64,000 nucleotides of DNA, taken from CAWIJJ01 sp963836425 (GTDB lineage: Bacteria > Acidobacteriota > Terriglobia > Bryobacterales > Bryobacteraceae). The position numbers and the translations under genes are program-made. Below the pieces are notes generated by a model. The model saw only the letters and a program-made list of their open reading frames with translations. It was not told the origin of the DNA and searched no databases. The stretch is from positions 124,001 through 188,000 of the forward strand of contig CAWIJJ010000010.1 of assembly GCA_963836425.1 (NCBI GenBank). Direction: 5' to 3'. Shown here piece by piece: positions 41,234-50,759 of the stretch (within the stretch, counting starts at the first letter, position 1; the number at the start of each line of letters is the position of its first letter).

Positions 41234-42292
41234 ATGGCACTCATACGGATTCTCGGCGCGTCGATTTTGCTCGCGGCCGGAGTCGCGGCCGAGGCGCAGA
41301 GCCCCTCGCCTCAGAAGACCCAGCTGCCCGGCACGGTAATTACAGTAGATGCGAACCTCGGACAATTCTCGATGAAGACGGACCAAGGGGATACGGTTAC
41401 GGTGGTGGCCGGTCCCAAGACCGTGATTATCCAAATGCCGGCAGGCGAGACCGACATCAAGAAGGGCTCGAAGCTGCAGCTCTCCGGCATTGAGGCGGGA
41501 GACCGCGTGGTTGCATTCGTTCGGCCAGGCGTACCCGTAATCGCTTCCTCCCTGGTGGTGCGAAGCAAGGCCGACGTGGATAGCATGCGCGCCAAGGCGC
41601 AGGAGGAATGGAAAACGCGCGGATCCGCAGGCACCGTTACAGGCGTGGATCCGGCCGCACACACGATCACCGTGCAGTCCGGGCGGCAAACCCTGACCAT
41701 CCACACAGGGGATGGCACTAAATTCCGGCGTTATGCCGCCGATTCGCCCAAATCCGCCGATGCCCACGCGAGCACGTTCGCGGACATCCGGACCGGCGAC
41801 CGTATCCATGTTCTCGGAAACAGGAGTGCCGATAACTCCGTTCAGGCGGAAGTCGTTTATTCGGGCGCGTTCCGGCAGATGGCCGCGACAATCGACGCGG
41901 TGGATACGGCCACAGGCGAGTTGAAGGTCACCGACCTGGCCACAAAGAAACCGCTGTCGATCCGCATCACTCCGGATTCCGTGCTGAAACGCATGCCCGA
42001 ACAGATGGCCCAGAGCCTTGCGCGCAGATATCGCAATGGTAGGCAAGGTGCAGGGGCAGGGGCAGGGGCCAGTCCGCCGCTGGACCAGTTGCCCGCCGCG
42101 CAGCTCGCGGAGTTGAAACCGAAAGACGCGATCATGGTTTCCACCACCATGGGATCGGAGCCGGGCACCGTCACGGCCATCATGTTGCTGGCCGGCGTGG
42201 AGCCCTTATTGACCGCGTCTCCCACAGCCGCCCAAGACATAATGAGCGGCTGGAACCTGGGCGAAGGCGGCGACGGCGAGAGCGATCAGTAG
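41234..42292 (+). CDS. exported beta-rich protein with repeated DUF5666-like units
   Basis: The 352 residues start with a signal peptide (ALIRILGASILLAAGVAAEA). Repeating units with the pattern GTVxxVDxxxxxxTxxxxxG are seen: PGTVITVDANLGQFSMKTDQ, GSAGTVTGVDPAAHTITVQS, AATIDAVDTATGELKVTDLA, each followed by GDRVVAFV/GDRIHVLGNR, like small OB-type strands of DUF5666. A Gly/Ala-rich linker (RQGAGAGAGASPP) and an acidic tail end the protein. Role unknown; it lies 55 bases upstream of the TonB receptor and is likely co-transcribed. Confidence 0.75.
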   Translation: MALIRILGASILLAAGVAAEAQSPSPQKTQLPGTVITVDANLGQFSMKTDQGDTVTVVAGPKTVIIQMPAGETDIKKGSKLQLSGIEAGDRVVAFVRPGVPVIASSLVVRSKADVDSMRAKAQEEWKTRGSAGTVTGVDPAAHTITVQSGRQTLTIHTGDGTKFRRYAADSPKSADAHASTFADIRTGDRIHVLGNRSADNSVQAEVVYSGAFRQMAATIDAVDTATGELKVTDLATKKPLSIRITPDSVLKRMPEQMAQSLARRYRNGRQGAGAGAGASPPLDQLPAAQLAELKPKDAIMVSTTMGSEPGTVTAIMLLAGVEPLLTASPTAAQDIMSGWNLGEGGDGESDQ

Positions 42293-42347
42293 CCTCGCCC
42301 GTCGCGGCTCATTTCAGTGGAATACGGCAGGAAACCACAGGAGAACT

Positions 42348-45290
42348 ATGTCATTGTCCCGATCCCTTTCGCTTCTCATTTTTGCGGCAGCACTTTGGGC
42401 GCAGCAGACCGGCGCCATACACGGTGTCCTGACGGACAACTCGGGAGGAATCATTCCCGCCGCGGTGGTTTCCGTAACTGGAGACAATCTCACGCGGAGC
42501 GCGCAGACGCAGGCCGACGGATCCTTTACGGTGCCGAACCTGCCGCCCGGGCAATACACCGTGAAAGCGACATTCCCGGGCTTCTCCCCGTTTGAGAAAA
42601 CGGTGACAGTTGCCACCTCAACCGTGGAGGTCCCGATCCAACTGGTGGTAACCGCCGACCGCCAGGAAGTGACCGTGGCCGCCGAAGCCGCGGGGCGGGT
42701 CAGCGTACAGCCGGAGGACAACGCCACCGCGCTCGTCATCAAAGACGAAGACCTGGCTGCGCTGCCTGACGACCCCGACGATCTGGCCGACGCTCTCCAG
42801 GCGCTCGCCGGTCCCGGCGCCGGTCCCAACGGCGGCTCCATCTACATCGACGGCTTCAGCGGCGGACAGCTTCCACCCAAGGAGTCGATCCGCGAAATCC
42901 GCATCAACCAGAATCCCTTTTCCGCGGAATTCGACCGCCTCGGTTTCGGGCGTATCGAAATCCTCACCAAGCCCGGCTTCGACCGGTTTCGCGGAACCCT
43001 GGGCGTCAACGACAGCGAGTCCACTTTTAACTCGCGCAATCCCTTCTCCAGCAACAAGCCCGCCTACTCTTCGCGCATGTTCATGGCGAACGTGGGCGGC
43101 CCCATCAACAAGCGCGCGTCCTTTTTCTTTGACGTGAACCGCCGGCAGGTGCGCGACAACGCTCTGGTGAACGCCGTTTATCTCGATCCGGTTACGCTGG
43201 CGCAACAGAACATCCAAACCTCCGTGGTCACGCCGTTCAACCGCACCCGTATCTCGCCCCGGCTCGACTATCAGCTCTCCACCAACCACACGCTGGTGGC
43301 CCGCTTCGAATACGAAAGAAGCAATCGCGAGAACAGCGGGATTGGCGGCTACCGCCTGCCGCCACCCTATGCCGACATGGCCTACAACTCTTCGGGCAAC
43401 GAGCAGGAGTTCAGCCTGACCGAAACCGCCGTGGTGAGCCCGCGCATTATCAACGAGACGCGCTTCCAGTTCAGCCGCGACCGCAACGACCTGTTCGGCA
43501 ACCTGCTTCCCCAGATCAACGTGGCCGGCGCCTTTACCACCGGCGGCAACAATATGGGTACGCAGTTCAACACGGACCGGCACTTCGAATTGCAGAACAA
43601 CACCACTGTCGCGCTCGGCTCCCATACGGTCCGCTTCGGAGTGCGGCTGCGGCGCAACAGCCTTCAGGAGCAATCGCCCGCCGGTTTTGCGGGAACGTTT
43701 TCTTTCGACGGCGCGGTGGCCCCCGTCCTCGACGCGAACAACCAGCCCGTGCCCGGCGAGACTACGCAGATCCTCGGCATTGAGCAGTACCGCCGGACGC
43801 TGCTGTTTCAGGGGCTCGGCTACTCGCCCGACCAGATCCGCGAACTCGGCGGCATGCCCTCGCAGTACTCCATTCGCGCCGGAAACCCGTACGGCAGCAT
43901 CGTGCGCTGGGACGCGGCGCCGTGGGTGCTGGACGACTGGCGCATCCACCCCAACCTGACCCTCAGCCTGGGCCTCCGCTACGAAACGCAGACGCTGCTC
44001 AGCGACCACGCCGATATCGCGCCGCGCATCGGTTTTGCCTGGGCGCCCGGGGCCGCGCAGGGCGGGCGCCGGACCGTGATCCGCGGCGGCTTCGGCCTTT
44101 TCTACGACCGGCTCAGCCCCAACCTGTTCCTGCAGGCAAGGCAGCTCAACGGCAACTACCAGTTGAATTATGTGGTCACCGACCCTAACTTCTTCCCCAC
44201 CGCGCCACCCACTGCCGCGCTGAGCCCGACCCAGAACAGCATCTATTCGATCGCTCCGGACCTGCGCTCCGAGTACATGATGCAGAGCGCCATCGGGATC
44301 GAACGGCAGGTTTTCGCGAATACCACCGCCGCCCTGACCTTCACCGATACGCGCGCCATTCACGGACTGCAAACCGTGCCCATCAACGCGCCGCTTCCCG
44401 GGACGTTCGTGCCCGGCGAGCCTAACAGCGGCGTGCGTCCGTACGGCAACGCCGGAAATTTATTCGAGTACCAGTCCGGCGGGCTGTTGAAGCAGAAACT
44501 CCTGATGTTCAACTTCAACACGCGCTTCCGCCGGGACATCTCAATGCAGGGCAACTACACCTACAACATCGCCAGCGACCTGCCCTCCACCCCCACGGAC
44601 CCGTACAACTACAGTGTGGATTGGGGACGTTCCTCGTTCGAACGGCGGCACCGTCTGAACCTGGTGGGCACCGCCGTGGTGCCGCTGGGCATCCGGCTGA
44701 GCCCGTTCGTGATCATTCAGTCCGGCGGCCCTTATGACCTGACCCTGGGCCGCGATCTGTTTGGAACCACCAATCGCAATGCGCGTCCGTCGTTCGCATC
44801 GGGGCCGGGTACGGGCGTAATTTGCCGGGCGGATCTCGGCTGCTTCGATACCACTCCGGACCCCACGGGGAGCTTCGTACCCCGGAACTACCTGACCGAA
44901 TCCGGGTTGGTGTCGGTCAACATGCGAATCGGCCGCACGTTCGGATTTGGCCCGGCCCGAGGCGCCGGCGCGGCTGGTGGAGGCGGCTTCGACGGCCGTC
45001 GCGGCGGCGGATACCGCGGCGGCGGAGGCGGAGGGATGCGCATGGGCGGCGGCGATCGCGGCGGGTTCGGGCCCGGCGGCGAAACCACCGAGCATCGCTA
45101 CAATGTGACCCTCTCACTTATGGTGGTCAACATCCTGAACCACACCAATCCGGGCGGTTACGTGGGCATCATCAGCTCACCGCAATTCGGCGAACCCACC
45201 AGCGTCCTGACCGGCTTCGGAGGGAGGCGCGGCGGCGGCAATGCAGCCAACAACCGGCGGCTGGAATTGTCGATGCGATTTAACTTCTAA
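42348..45290 (+). CDS. TonB-dependent receptor with N-terminal carboxypeptidase-regulatory-like domain
   Basis: The 980 residues start with a signal peptide (SLSLLIFAAALWA). Next is a carboxypeptidase-regulatory-like domain (QTGAIHGVLTDNSGGIIPAA, then ADGSFTVPNLPPGQYTVKAT), a plug with YIDGFSGGQLPPKESIREIR, and a long barrel ending RRLELSMRFNF, with the usual terminal Phe. A glycine-rich stretch (about 865-910) sits in what would be one of the last surface loops. Such Oar-like receptors import large or rare ligands. The ribosome site AGGAGA precedes the ATG. Intact, unlike the 5'-only receptor at the window start. Confidence 0.94.
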   Translation: MSLSRSLSLLIFAAALWAQQTGAIHGVLTDNSGGIIPAAVVSVTGDNLTRSAQTQADGSFTVPNLPPGQYTVKATFPGFSPFEKTVTVATSTVEVPIQLVVTADRQEVTVAAEAAGRVSVQPEDNATALVIKDEDLAALPDDPDDLADALQALAGPGAGPNGGSIYIDGFSGGQLPPKESIREIRINQNPFSAEFDRLGFGRIEILTKPGFDRFRGTLGVNDSESTFNSRNPFSSNKPAYSSRMFMANVGGPINKRASFFFDVNRRQVRDNALVNAVYLDPVTLAQQNIQTSVVTPFNRTRISPRLDYQLSTNHTLVARFEYERSNRENSGIGGYRLPPPYADMAYNSSGNEQEFSLTETAVVSPRIINETRFQFSRDRNDLFGNLLPQINVAGAFTTGGNNMGTQFNTDRHFELQNNTTVALGSHTVRFGVRLRRNSLQEQSPAGFAGTFSFDGAVAPVLDANNQPVPGETTQILGIEQYRRTLLFQGLGYSPDQIRELGGMPSQYSIRAGNPYGSIVRWDAAPWVLDDWRIHPNLTLSLGLRYETQTLLSDHADIAPRIGFAWAPGAAQGGRRTVIRGGFGLFYDRLSPNLFLQARQLNGNYQLNYVVTDPNFFPTAPPTAALSPTQNSIYSIAPDLRSEYMMQSAIGIERQVFANTTAALTFTDTRAIHGLQTVPINAPLPGTFVPGEPNSGVRPYGNAGNLFEYQSGGLLKQKLLMFNFNTRFRRDISMQGNYTYNIASDLPSTPTDPYNYSVDWGRSSFERRHRLNLVGTAVVPLGIRLSPFVIIQSGGPYDLTLGRDLFGTTNRNARPSFASGPGTGVICRADLGCFDTTPDPTGSFVPRNYLTESGLVSVNMRIGRTFGFGPARGAGAAGGGGFDGRRGGGYRGGGGGGMRMGGGDRGGFGPGGETTEHRYNVTLSLMVVNILNHTNPGGYVGIISSPQFGEPTSVLTGFGGRRGGGNAANNRRLELSMRFNF

Positions 45291-45298
45291 ATCACAGA

Positions 45299-45463
45299 TC
45301 ACGGGCCGAAGCCCCGGTTCATATCCCACAGCGGATAGTGCGGCAAGGCTCCCGCGGGATCGGTCACGTAGGCTTGGGTTTGCGCTTCCAGGTCGCGCGC
45401 GCGCTGTTTCGCCGCCGGGCCGGATGGTGCCGCGGGGCGGAAGCCGGTGCGCGAAACGTCTGC
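45299..45463 (-). pseudogene. possible C-terminal gene remnant
   Basis: A minus frame ending at 45299 reads DVSRTGFRPAAPSGPAAKQR and ALPHYPLWDMNRGFGP, with good codon bias and no start. It looks like a protein end cut off by the transposase remnant that follows, but I do not recognise the family. Confidence 0.25.
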
Positions 45464-45477
45464 GCGCGCTGACCTCG

Positions 45478-45960
45478 CAGCCTCAACAGTTGACTTTAGT
45501 GTTTGATGCGGGCGCCTCATCGAAAGCCAACCTGGAGAAACTGGAAACCGGCAGCGACCACTACGTAACCGCCGTCCGCCCTTCCTACCAGCAAGCCCTG
45601 CTGGCCGAAGCCGCCGATCATCTGCAAGAGGTCACATTGTCGACCGGAGCAGTGGTGCGAGCCTTGGCGAACGCAGCGTATGATCGCCGGCAAGCAACGG
45701 GATGCGGTGGTCGTCTTCAGTCCACAACTGTACGCAGGACAACTACGCGGACTCCACCAACACATGGCACGCTGCGGGGGAACAACTGAAGGAATTAGGC
45801 ACCGCACCACGCGGCACACCGGAAGGGGTACGTCGGAAGCTGGCACAAATCTGTGGCCGCCAATACCTTCGCACATTGGTCTGCTACGCGATGCGGACCT
45901 GGAAAAATTGGGGCGGGCGCTGAACGCCTTCCCACCTCTCACCCGAGGCTCCGTGGTATA
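45478..45960 (+). pseudogene. IS1634/IS4-type transposase remnant
   Basis: Two frames together read LTLVFDAGASSKANLEKLET, SDHYVTAVRPSYQQALLAEA, HLQEVTLSTGAVVRAL, then after a shift MIAGKQRDAVVVFSPQLYAG and KLAQICGRQYLRTL. The D-A-G-x-x-S-K-x-N block is the catalytic region around an Asp of IS1634-type DDE transposases. Start and end are missing and a frameshift lies near 45680. No terminal repeats could be seen. Confidence 0.7.
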
Positions 45961-46029
45961 TACGGAAAGACTCCCCTAACTTATTAATCCAGAACGGCCT
46001 GCCTGCCCATCGGCGCTCCGCTTTAATAA

Positions 46030-46375
46030 ACTCCCGCTAGGCCACCGTCGAGATCACGCTGGCTCAGGACGTCGTACCCGCGCTGCAGAAAGGAATGCTG
46101 TGCCTGGCGGACCGCTTCTTCCGCAGTTTACAAACTCTGGCAGGCCGCGGGCCGGACCGGGGCGGATTTACTGTGGCGGACCGTCAGAATGCGCGTTTGC
46201 CTATCGACCAGCGCCTGCCGGACGGCTTTTATCTCAGCCGCATTACGGCTGGCAAAGACTGCTCAAACAACGAACGAGGCAACAGCCACAAGCGGCATAG
46301 TCTGCTTCAGCGTCTGTTGCCGGCGGACTCCCCGGACTACGAACGGGATCACCGGCCCAGTATTCGGTGGCTACT
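46030..46375 (+). pseudogene. IS4-type transposase remnant, left piece
   Basis: Reads TLAQDVVPALQKGMLCLADR FF, then after a frameshift AGRTGADLLWRTV, then LPIDQRLPDGFYLSRIT, the central part of IS4-type transposases (C-L-A-D-R-x-F is the second Asp region). Further on only a blurred match to the G-I-V-x-R-V-x-E-Y block is left before the sequence ends against the stop of the 934-residue exported gene. The C-terminal half of such a transposase is found at 50760-51353. Confidence 0.65.
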
Positions 46376-49175
46376 GCGGGTTCGCCCGCAGCACGCTGAA
46401 CGCCAGGCTTGTCCCCGGAGGAACGTCATAGCCGATTTGGCTGGAACTCCGCCCCGGTGTGATGCCGTTGATTCCCAAACCCTGCGGGCCCAGGGTCACC
46501 GGCCCCGCCCGCAACGGGCGAGGCGCGCTCGTGTCCACGATCTTTGGCACTGCCGATGTCTCCAATTGCACGCGCGCGCCATTCACATGGATCGATTCTA
46601 CCTGTATCAGCAGACGCACAAGGTTCGGTGCGCCGCCAAATCCCTGGTTCACCGCCTTCAGCACCACCTCGGAACCTTTGGGGGCCAGCGTCGCTCCGCC
46701 GTATTGCACCGCCTGTTCGAGCCGCGCCCGGAATTCACGGTGGCTGGCCGCTCCGGCCGCGTTGATGGCGTCGCGGGTTTGCACAACCAGCCGCGCGCCG
46801 ACGGGGATTGCCGGTCCGCCGGCGGGAGCCGGGCGAGAGGGAACTGCTGCCGGTGCAGTTCCGGCTTGCGCTGGCGGCGCTCCCGCGCCCGCGGCAGAAG
46901 CGGAGTGCGCCTGCGCGGCCGGCGGACCTATAGGATCGGCGTAACGGCGGTCTACCCAAGGGCGAGGCGCAGATTTGGCGGGAGCCTGCGTCAGTTCGGG
47001 TTTCGCGTAGTTCGCCTCCAAGGCCGCCATCAGCTGGGAACCACCGGGCGACGGCTCCCCGTGAAACGCAACCGCAACCGTATCCCACGAGGTGATCGCA
47101 CCGTCCTGATTTGCGATCTGCCTGCTTTGCTTCACCAGCCCGCCGGGCACCTGCTCGCTAAACCAAGCCTTGTATGTCAGCTCCATGCCCCGTTGCGGAT
47201 AGACGGCGGCCCACCATCGCGTATGCACCGTCTTGCCGGCGATGGTAAAAGGCTCGGAGCCGGACGTCACCTGGATGGGCCGGGCCAGCTTGTAATCGGC
47301 GGTCATGACATTGAGCGAGGGACCGAACGGAAACGACGGCCCTCCCGGCAAGACCTGCAAGATGGCCTGCTCGCTGGTCTGCGTGACCTTCTCGGCATAG
47401 TAGGGCTTCCGCCAGGTGCGGGTGAGACGCGCGGCGGTCTTGTCCACCGAAATCAGATCGTACTGGTTGCTCTGAATTTCCTTGGCGGTGTCTACCGGTT
47501 TCCGATGCCATTGCTCGCCGGTGGAATACGTGCCGCTCAGGGCGGGAACATGGTGCACGTCCAGATCCGCCAGCGTCACGCTCGCTCCAGGGGCGAACCC
47601 GGTCCAGCCCAAATACGCGGGGTTCGAGACACGGATGAAATCTGGCTGAACCGGATGGGGAACCGGCGCAGGCGGGTGCTCCTCGTCATGCAAGATACCC
47701 ACCAGACCGTGCAGCGTGCGCAGAGAAGCTCCACTCGGATTCGCCATGCTCGCGGCCGCCGCCAGGACTTTTGGTTCGGCATACGCCGCCAGCAGTTTTC
47801 CATAAGCGGCGTCCACTTCCGCGTTCCCGCTCACGCCGAGCCCCTGGGTGATCAGCGTGCGCACGAAGGCTTTTGGATGGCGGGCGATGAGCAGGCACTG
47901 CAGCGCATCATAGGCGCTGGCGGCTTGCTTCAGTGGGCCATCCGGCAATACGTATCCGTCCGAAGACCGCTTCGGGGCGTTCATGACCTCGCCCGAGGCT
48001 GCCGCAACCGCCTCCGATCCGTAGTTCTTCTCCAGCCGGGCAACGATGCCGGGCACCTCTTTCCACGGATTGCCGAGCGGCCGGCGCCCCGCCGTCATGG
48101 AGTAGAAGATGTCCAACCCCACGGTACCGATCAGATATTCCCTCGTCCCGCTGGTAGTCAACAGCGTGAGGATCGCGCCGTACGGCCCGTTACCGAATGT
48201 CATCGGCGCAAGACCGTCCGGGACGCGATCGGGCGCACCGCTTTTCTGCAGGTCGCTCACCGCGCCCGTCACGCGGCTCAATCCCAGGACGGTGGCGTTT
48301 GCCAGCAGCCCATATCGCGGATCGAGACGCGCCTTCATCACCCGTTCGGCCGCCTGGTGGACTTTCGCTTCGCCGAACAGGCGGGTCAGATCCTGGTACG
48401 TCTCCTCAGTCTCGGCGCGCACTTCCCCCAACACATCGTGTCCTTCGGCGCGAGGTCCGGAGAACAGCCGTTTGGTGCGTCCTAGGAAAATCAGCAGCCG
48501 CACATAGGAGCCGGCTGCGTGGGGCCCCGTTGGCAGTCTGCCGGCCCTGACAAATTCCGAGTAGTTCCGGGCGATGCGGTACACCTCGTAAGCCGGGGCC
48601 GACTTCGCCCAAGCTGGGCCGAGCGCGCCCAACCCGGCGAAATACTCGTCCAGCGACCGGCCTCGCGCCCATCGTTCATCGATTTTCGCCAGGCTGCGAA
48701 TAAAGCTGACCCAAGCGTAGAAATGCCCGCCGCAAACAGGAGGAATGCCGCCGTCCAGTTTGTTGCGTGCCAGCGGTTCCAGAAGGTCCATGAGGGTCGT
48801 TCTCTGGTTACCATTCGCGAGCCGTCCGCTCATCACCTCGAAATACGCGATGACGAGGTCTTTGTCGGTCAGGAGCCGGTTGAATTCGGCGGACGCCTGG
48901 GCGAAGTGGGGACCGTTGGGGTACTCCCGCCAGAACCGCGCTCGCGCGGCGGCAATGTCTTTCGATAATTCATCGATGCCATGGATGTAGTCTCCGAGTC
49001 CTGCGGCTGCGTCGGCTAGGCCCGTACCAACAGATCCGGCCCACATGCCTATCGCAAAGTCGTCGAACGGGTCGTACGGTGCCGGTTTGGCGCCGCGCAA
49101 CGCAGACGCGGCCGATATAGCGACCAAAGCGGCCGCGGCACATGCAGCCCACCGGACAAACTTCGAATGAGACAT
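46371..49175 (-). CDS. large exported protein of unknown function
   Basis: GGAGGAGGGG precedes the ATG at 49175, giving 934 residues with a signal peptide (WAACAAAALVAISAASALRG). Residues 1-560 are helical with no known domain (GLADAAAGLGDYIHGIDELS, GYVLPDGPLKQAASAYDALQ). Residues 560-740 are strand-rich (ARLTRTWRKPYYAEKV, WWAAVYPQRGMELTYKAWFS). After a Pro/Ala linker the last 150 residues form a small beta domain (IPVGARLVVQTRDAINAA, TLAPKGSEVVLKAV, VESIHVNGARVQLETSAVPK) that I know as a surface module in Acidobacteriota. It lies on the segment flanked by IS4 pieces. The stop overlaps the left piece. Confidence 0.75.
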   Translation of the reverse strand: MSHSKFVRWAACAAAALVAISAASALRGAKPAPYDPFDDFAIGMWAGSVGTGLADAAAGLGDYIHGIDELSKDIAAARARFWREYPNGPHFAQASAEFNRLLTDKDLVIAYFEVMSGRLANGNQRTTLMDLLEPLARNKLDGGIPPVCGGHFYAWVSFIRSLAKIDERWARGRSLDEYFAGLGALGPAWAKSAPAYEVYRIARNYSEFVRAGRLPTGPHAAGSYVRLLIFLGRTKRLFSGPRAEGHDVLGEVRAETEETYQDLTRLFGEAKVHQAAERVMKARLDPRYGLLANATVLGLSRVTGAVSDLQKSGAPDRVPDGLAPMTFGNGPYGAILTLLTTSGTREYLIGTVGLDIFYSMTAGRRPLGNPWKEVPGIVARLEKNYGSEAVAAASGEVMNAPKRSSDGYVLPDGPLKQAASAYDALQCLLIARHPKAFVRTLITQGLGVSGNAEVDAAYGKLLAAYAEPKVLAAAASMANPSGASLRTLHGLVGILHDEEHPPAPVPHPVQPDFIRVSNPAYLGWTGFAPGASVTLADLDVHHVPALSGTYSTGEQWHRKPVDTAKEIQSNQYDLISVDKTAARLTRTWRKPYYAEKVTQTSEQAILQVLPGGPSFPFGPSLNVMTADYKLARPIQVTSGSEPFTIAGKTVHTRWWAAVYPQRGMELTYKAWFSEQVPGGLVKQSRQIANQDGAITSWDTVAVAFHGEPSPGGSQLMAALEANYAKPELTQAPAKSAPRPWVDRRYADPIGPPAAQAHSASAAGAGAPPAQAGTAPAAVPSRPAPAGGPAIPVGARLVVQTRDAINAAGAASHREFRARLEQAVQYGGATLAPKGSEVVLKAVNQGFGGAPNLVRLLIQVESIHVNGARVQLETSAVPKIVDTSAPRPLRAGPVTLGPQGLGINGITPGRSSSQIGYDVPPGTSLAFSVLRANPQ

Positions 49176-49295
49176 GGGCACCCCTCCTCCGGCGCGGTCT
49201 GAGTCCTGACTCGATCCCCCGGTTCGGCTCCCTTGACTACGGAGCACGGCCGCCACTCTTTCAGACCGTGCCACGGCGGCAGGCCCGATCGCTTA

Positions 49296-50129
49296 CTACT
49301 TCTTCCTTGCCCTACGCCCGGTCCCGCGTTGCGCCGCTGCCGCCTCTGCGGCCGCCGTCCCCGGCGCCAAGGCGATCAGAGTCGTGCCCAGCGTCACGGG
49401 AAATACCGTCTGGGCCGGCACGCGCACGAGTTTCTTACCTATCCCGAATATCTCCTCGACTTGGGACGTCGTCTCGGCTTCGTGGCTTGCTGCAGCAATC
49501 TCGGGGTTGGGGGAAGCGGCCACCTCTCCGCCCGAGTCGGCCGCCAGTCGCTGTTGTTGCTCTTTGGCCGCTTCCGCCTGAGCCTTCTCCATGTCCGCCT
49601 GGTCCGACATCAGCCTCAGGGTTGTGTTGACAATCGAGAACGGGCTCCCATTGTTATCGATGGAGGTCAGCGCCAGGAAAACATCCGCGTAACCGCCGCC
49701 TGCCGGTCCGGCCAGTTTCGTGACGGTGAACGTCACCTTCGGCATGGGCAAGTTGGGATGGTGTCCGTCCGTGAGCAGCGCGGTGACGGTGTCCCCTTGA
49801 TGCAGGCCCGCGGAGTCGATCGCCTCGGCAAACTGGATACTCAGCGGGAAGCCCGGCCCGATCATGTAGCCGGCGATCTTGGGCGTGGCACCCGGTCGAG
49901 TCGGCTGTCCAGCGGTGCGGTTGCCGGCCGCCGCGGGCGCCTGCCGTGGTGGCCGGGCTTGCGTGCTCCGGCCGGCCTGAGTCTGTGCCCGCGGGGCGGT
50001 CTGCTGTGCCTTTTCGATCGCTTCCCGCATCCGCTTGAGAACGCTTTCCTGGCCGAAGGCGGCAAATGGAAGTAGAATGCTTCCGGCCACCAAGGCTGCC
50101 TTGATTCTCAGAATGCGGTCACCGCTCAT
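49296..50129 (-). CDS. exported protein paired with the 934-residue protein
   Basis: From ATG 50129, after AAGGAGGAT, the protein has 277 residues with a signal peptide (AALVAGSILLPFAAFG). A disordered Gln/Arg/Pro-rich part (about 25-80) follows. The middle (FPLSIQFAEAIDSAGLHQGD, VTFTVTKLAGPAGGGYADVF, FSIVNTTLRLMSDQADMEKA) parallels the C-terminal beta domain of the next gene (I-x-x-G-x-x-L-x-V-x-x-x-D-A-I...). A coiled coil and a basic tail end it. Both exported proteins therefore share a related domain. 120 bases separate the two genes. Confidence 0.7.
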   Translation of the reverse strand: MSGDRILRIKAALVAGSILLPFAAFGQESVLKRMREAIEKAQQTAPRAQTQAGRSTQARPPRQAPAAAGNRTAGQPTRPGATPKIAGYMIGPGFPLSIQFAEAIDSAGLHQGDTVTALLTDGHHPNLPMPKVTFTVTKLAGPAGGGYADVFLALTSIDNNGSPFSIVNTTLRLMSDQADMEKAQAEAAKEQQQRLAADSGGEVAASPNPEIAAASHEAETTSQVEEIFGIGKKLVRVPAQTVFPVTLGTTLIALAPGTAAAEAAAAQRGTGRRARKK

Positions 50130-50132
50130 CAA

Positions 50133-50755
50133 TGAGATCCTCCTTGCATTGCCCAGTTACGAAGCTCCGCTTTCTGTGCGCCATCGGGCTGCTGCGATTT
50201 CGCTGATCTGCCAAAGCTTGTTGAAGAGTCGCCAGCCTTTGGTCCCTCTCGCACTGACGAAATGAGCGTCGGTATGAGGCGTCGCCCCTGCCAAATCGGG
50301 TTGCGCCCGTTGTATTTAGTTACACCAGTGGCTGCCGACCTGCCGGCCGTGGGCGCGTGCGGTCAGGCATGCGTTCGACACGGCACTCAGCAAGCTGTAA
50401 CTCGTGGCGTATGCAGTAACTTCCCGCAGGCTTCGGTGATTTGCACTGACACCCCCTCCTGTGCGAGCTTGTTGGATAACACACCTCGATCCAAGTTATC
50501 TCGCACCACCCATGTCTGTGTCAGCGACGAACCAGCCAGGACGTCCAAGGCTAACATGGGAACTATTGTGCTCCCCAGAATATGGACTGTCAAGATACCT
50601 GATATTCGAAATGTGAGCTCCTATCCAAGGAGTAATTGGCATTCGACCGGCGACGAATTCGCGCTGGATACAACCAAGTCGTCACTGCCGGCCTGATACG
50701 AATCAACACGGACGATTCGTCGCGATCGAGCGGCGGACGCCCGCCGAGCCTGGCC
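50133..50755. other. long stretch without a recognised gene
   Basis: No frame has both codon bias and a domain I know. The sequence is less GC-rich than its surroundings and ends against the right IS4 piece. The promoter of the 49296-50129 gene should be near its 5' end (50130-50250). Confidence 0.5.
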
Positions 50756-50759
50756 ATCG

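Noticed and set aside
45311..49274. Plus-strand frame of 796 codons at 46095-48485
   Set aside because: Starts in the transposase remnant and then only mirrors the 934-residue exported gene.
50133..50755. Small genes in the long spacer
   Set aside because: All frames are short, without codon bias or start signals.
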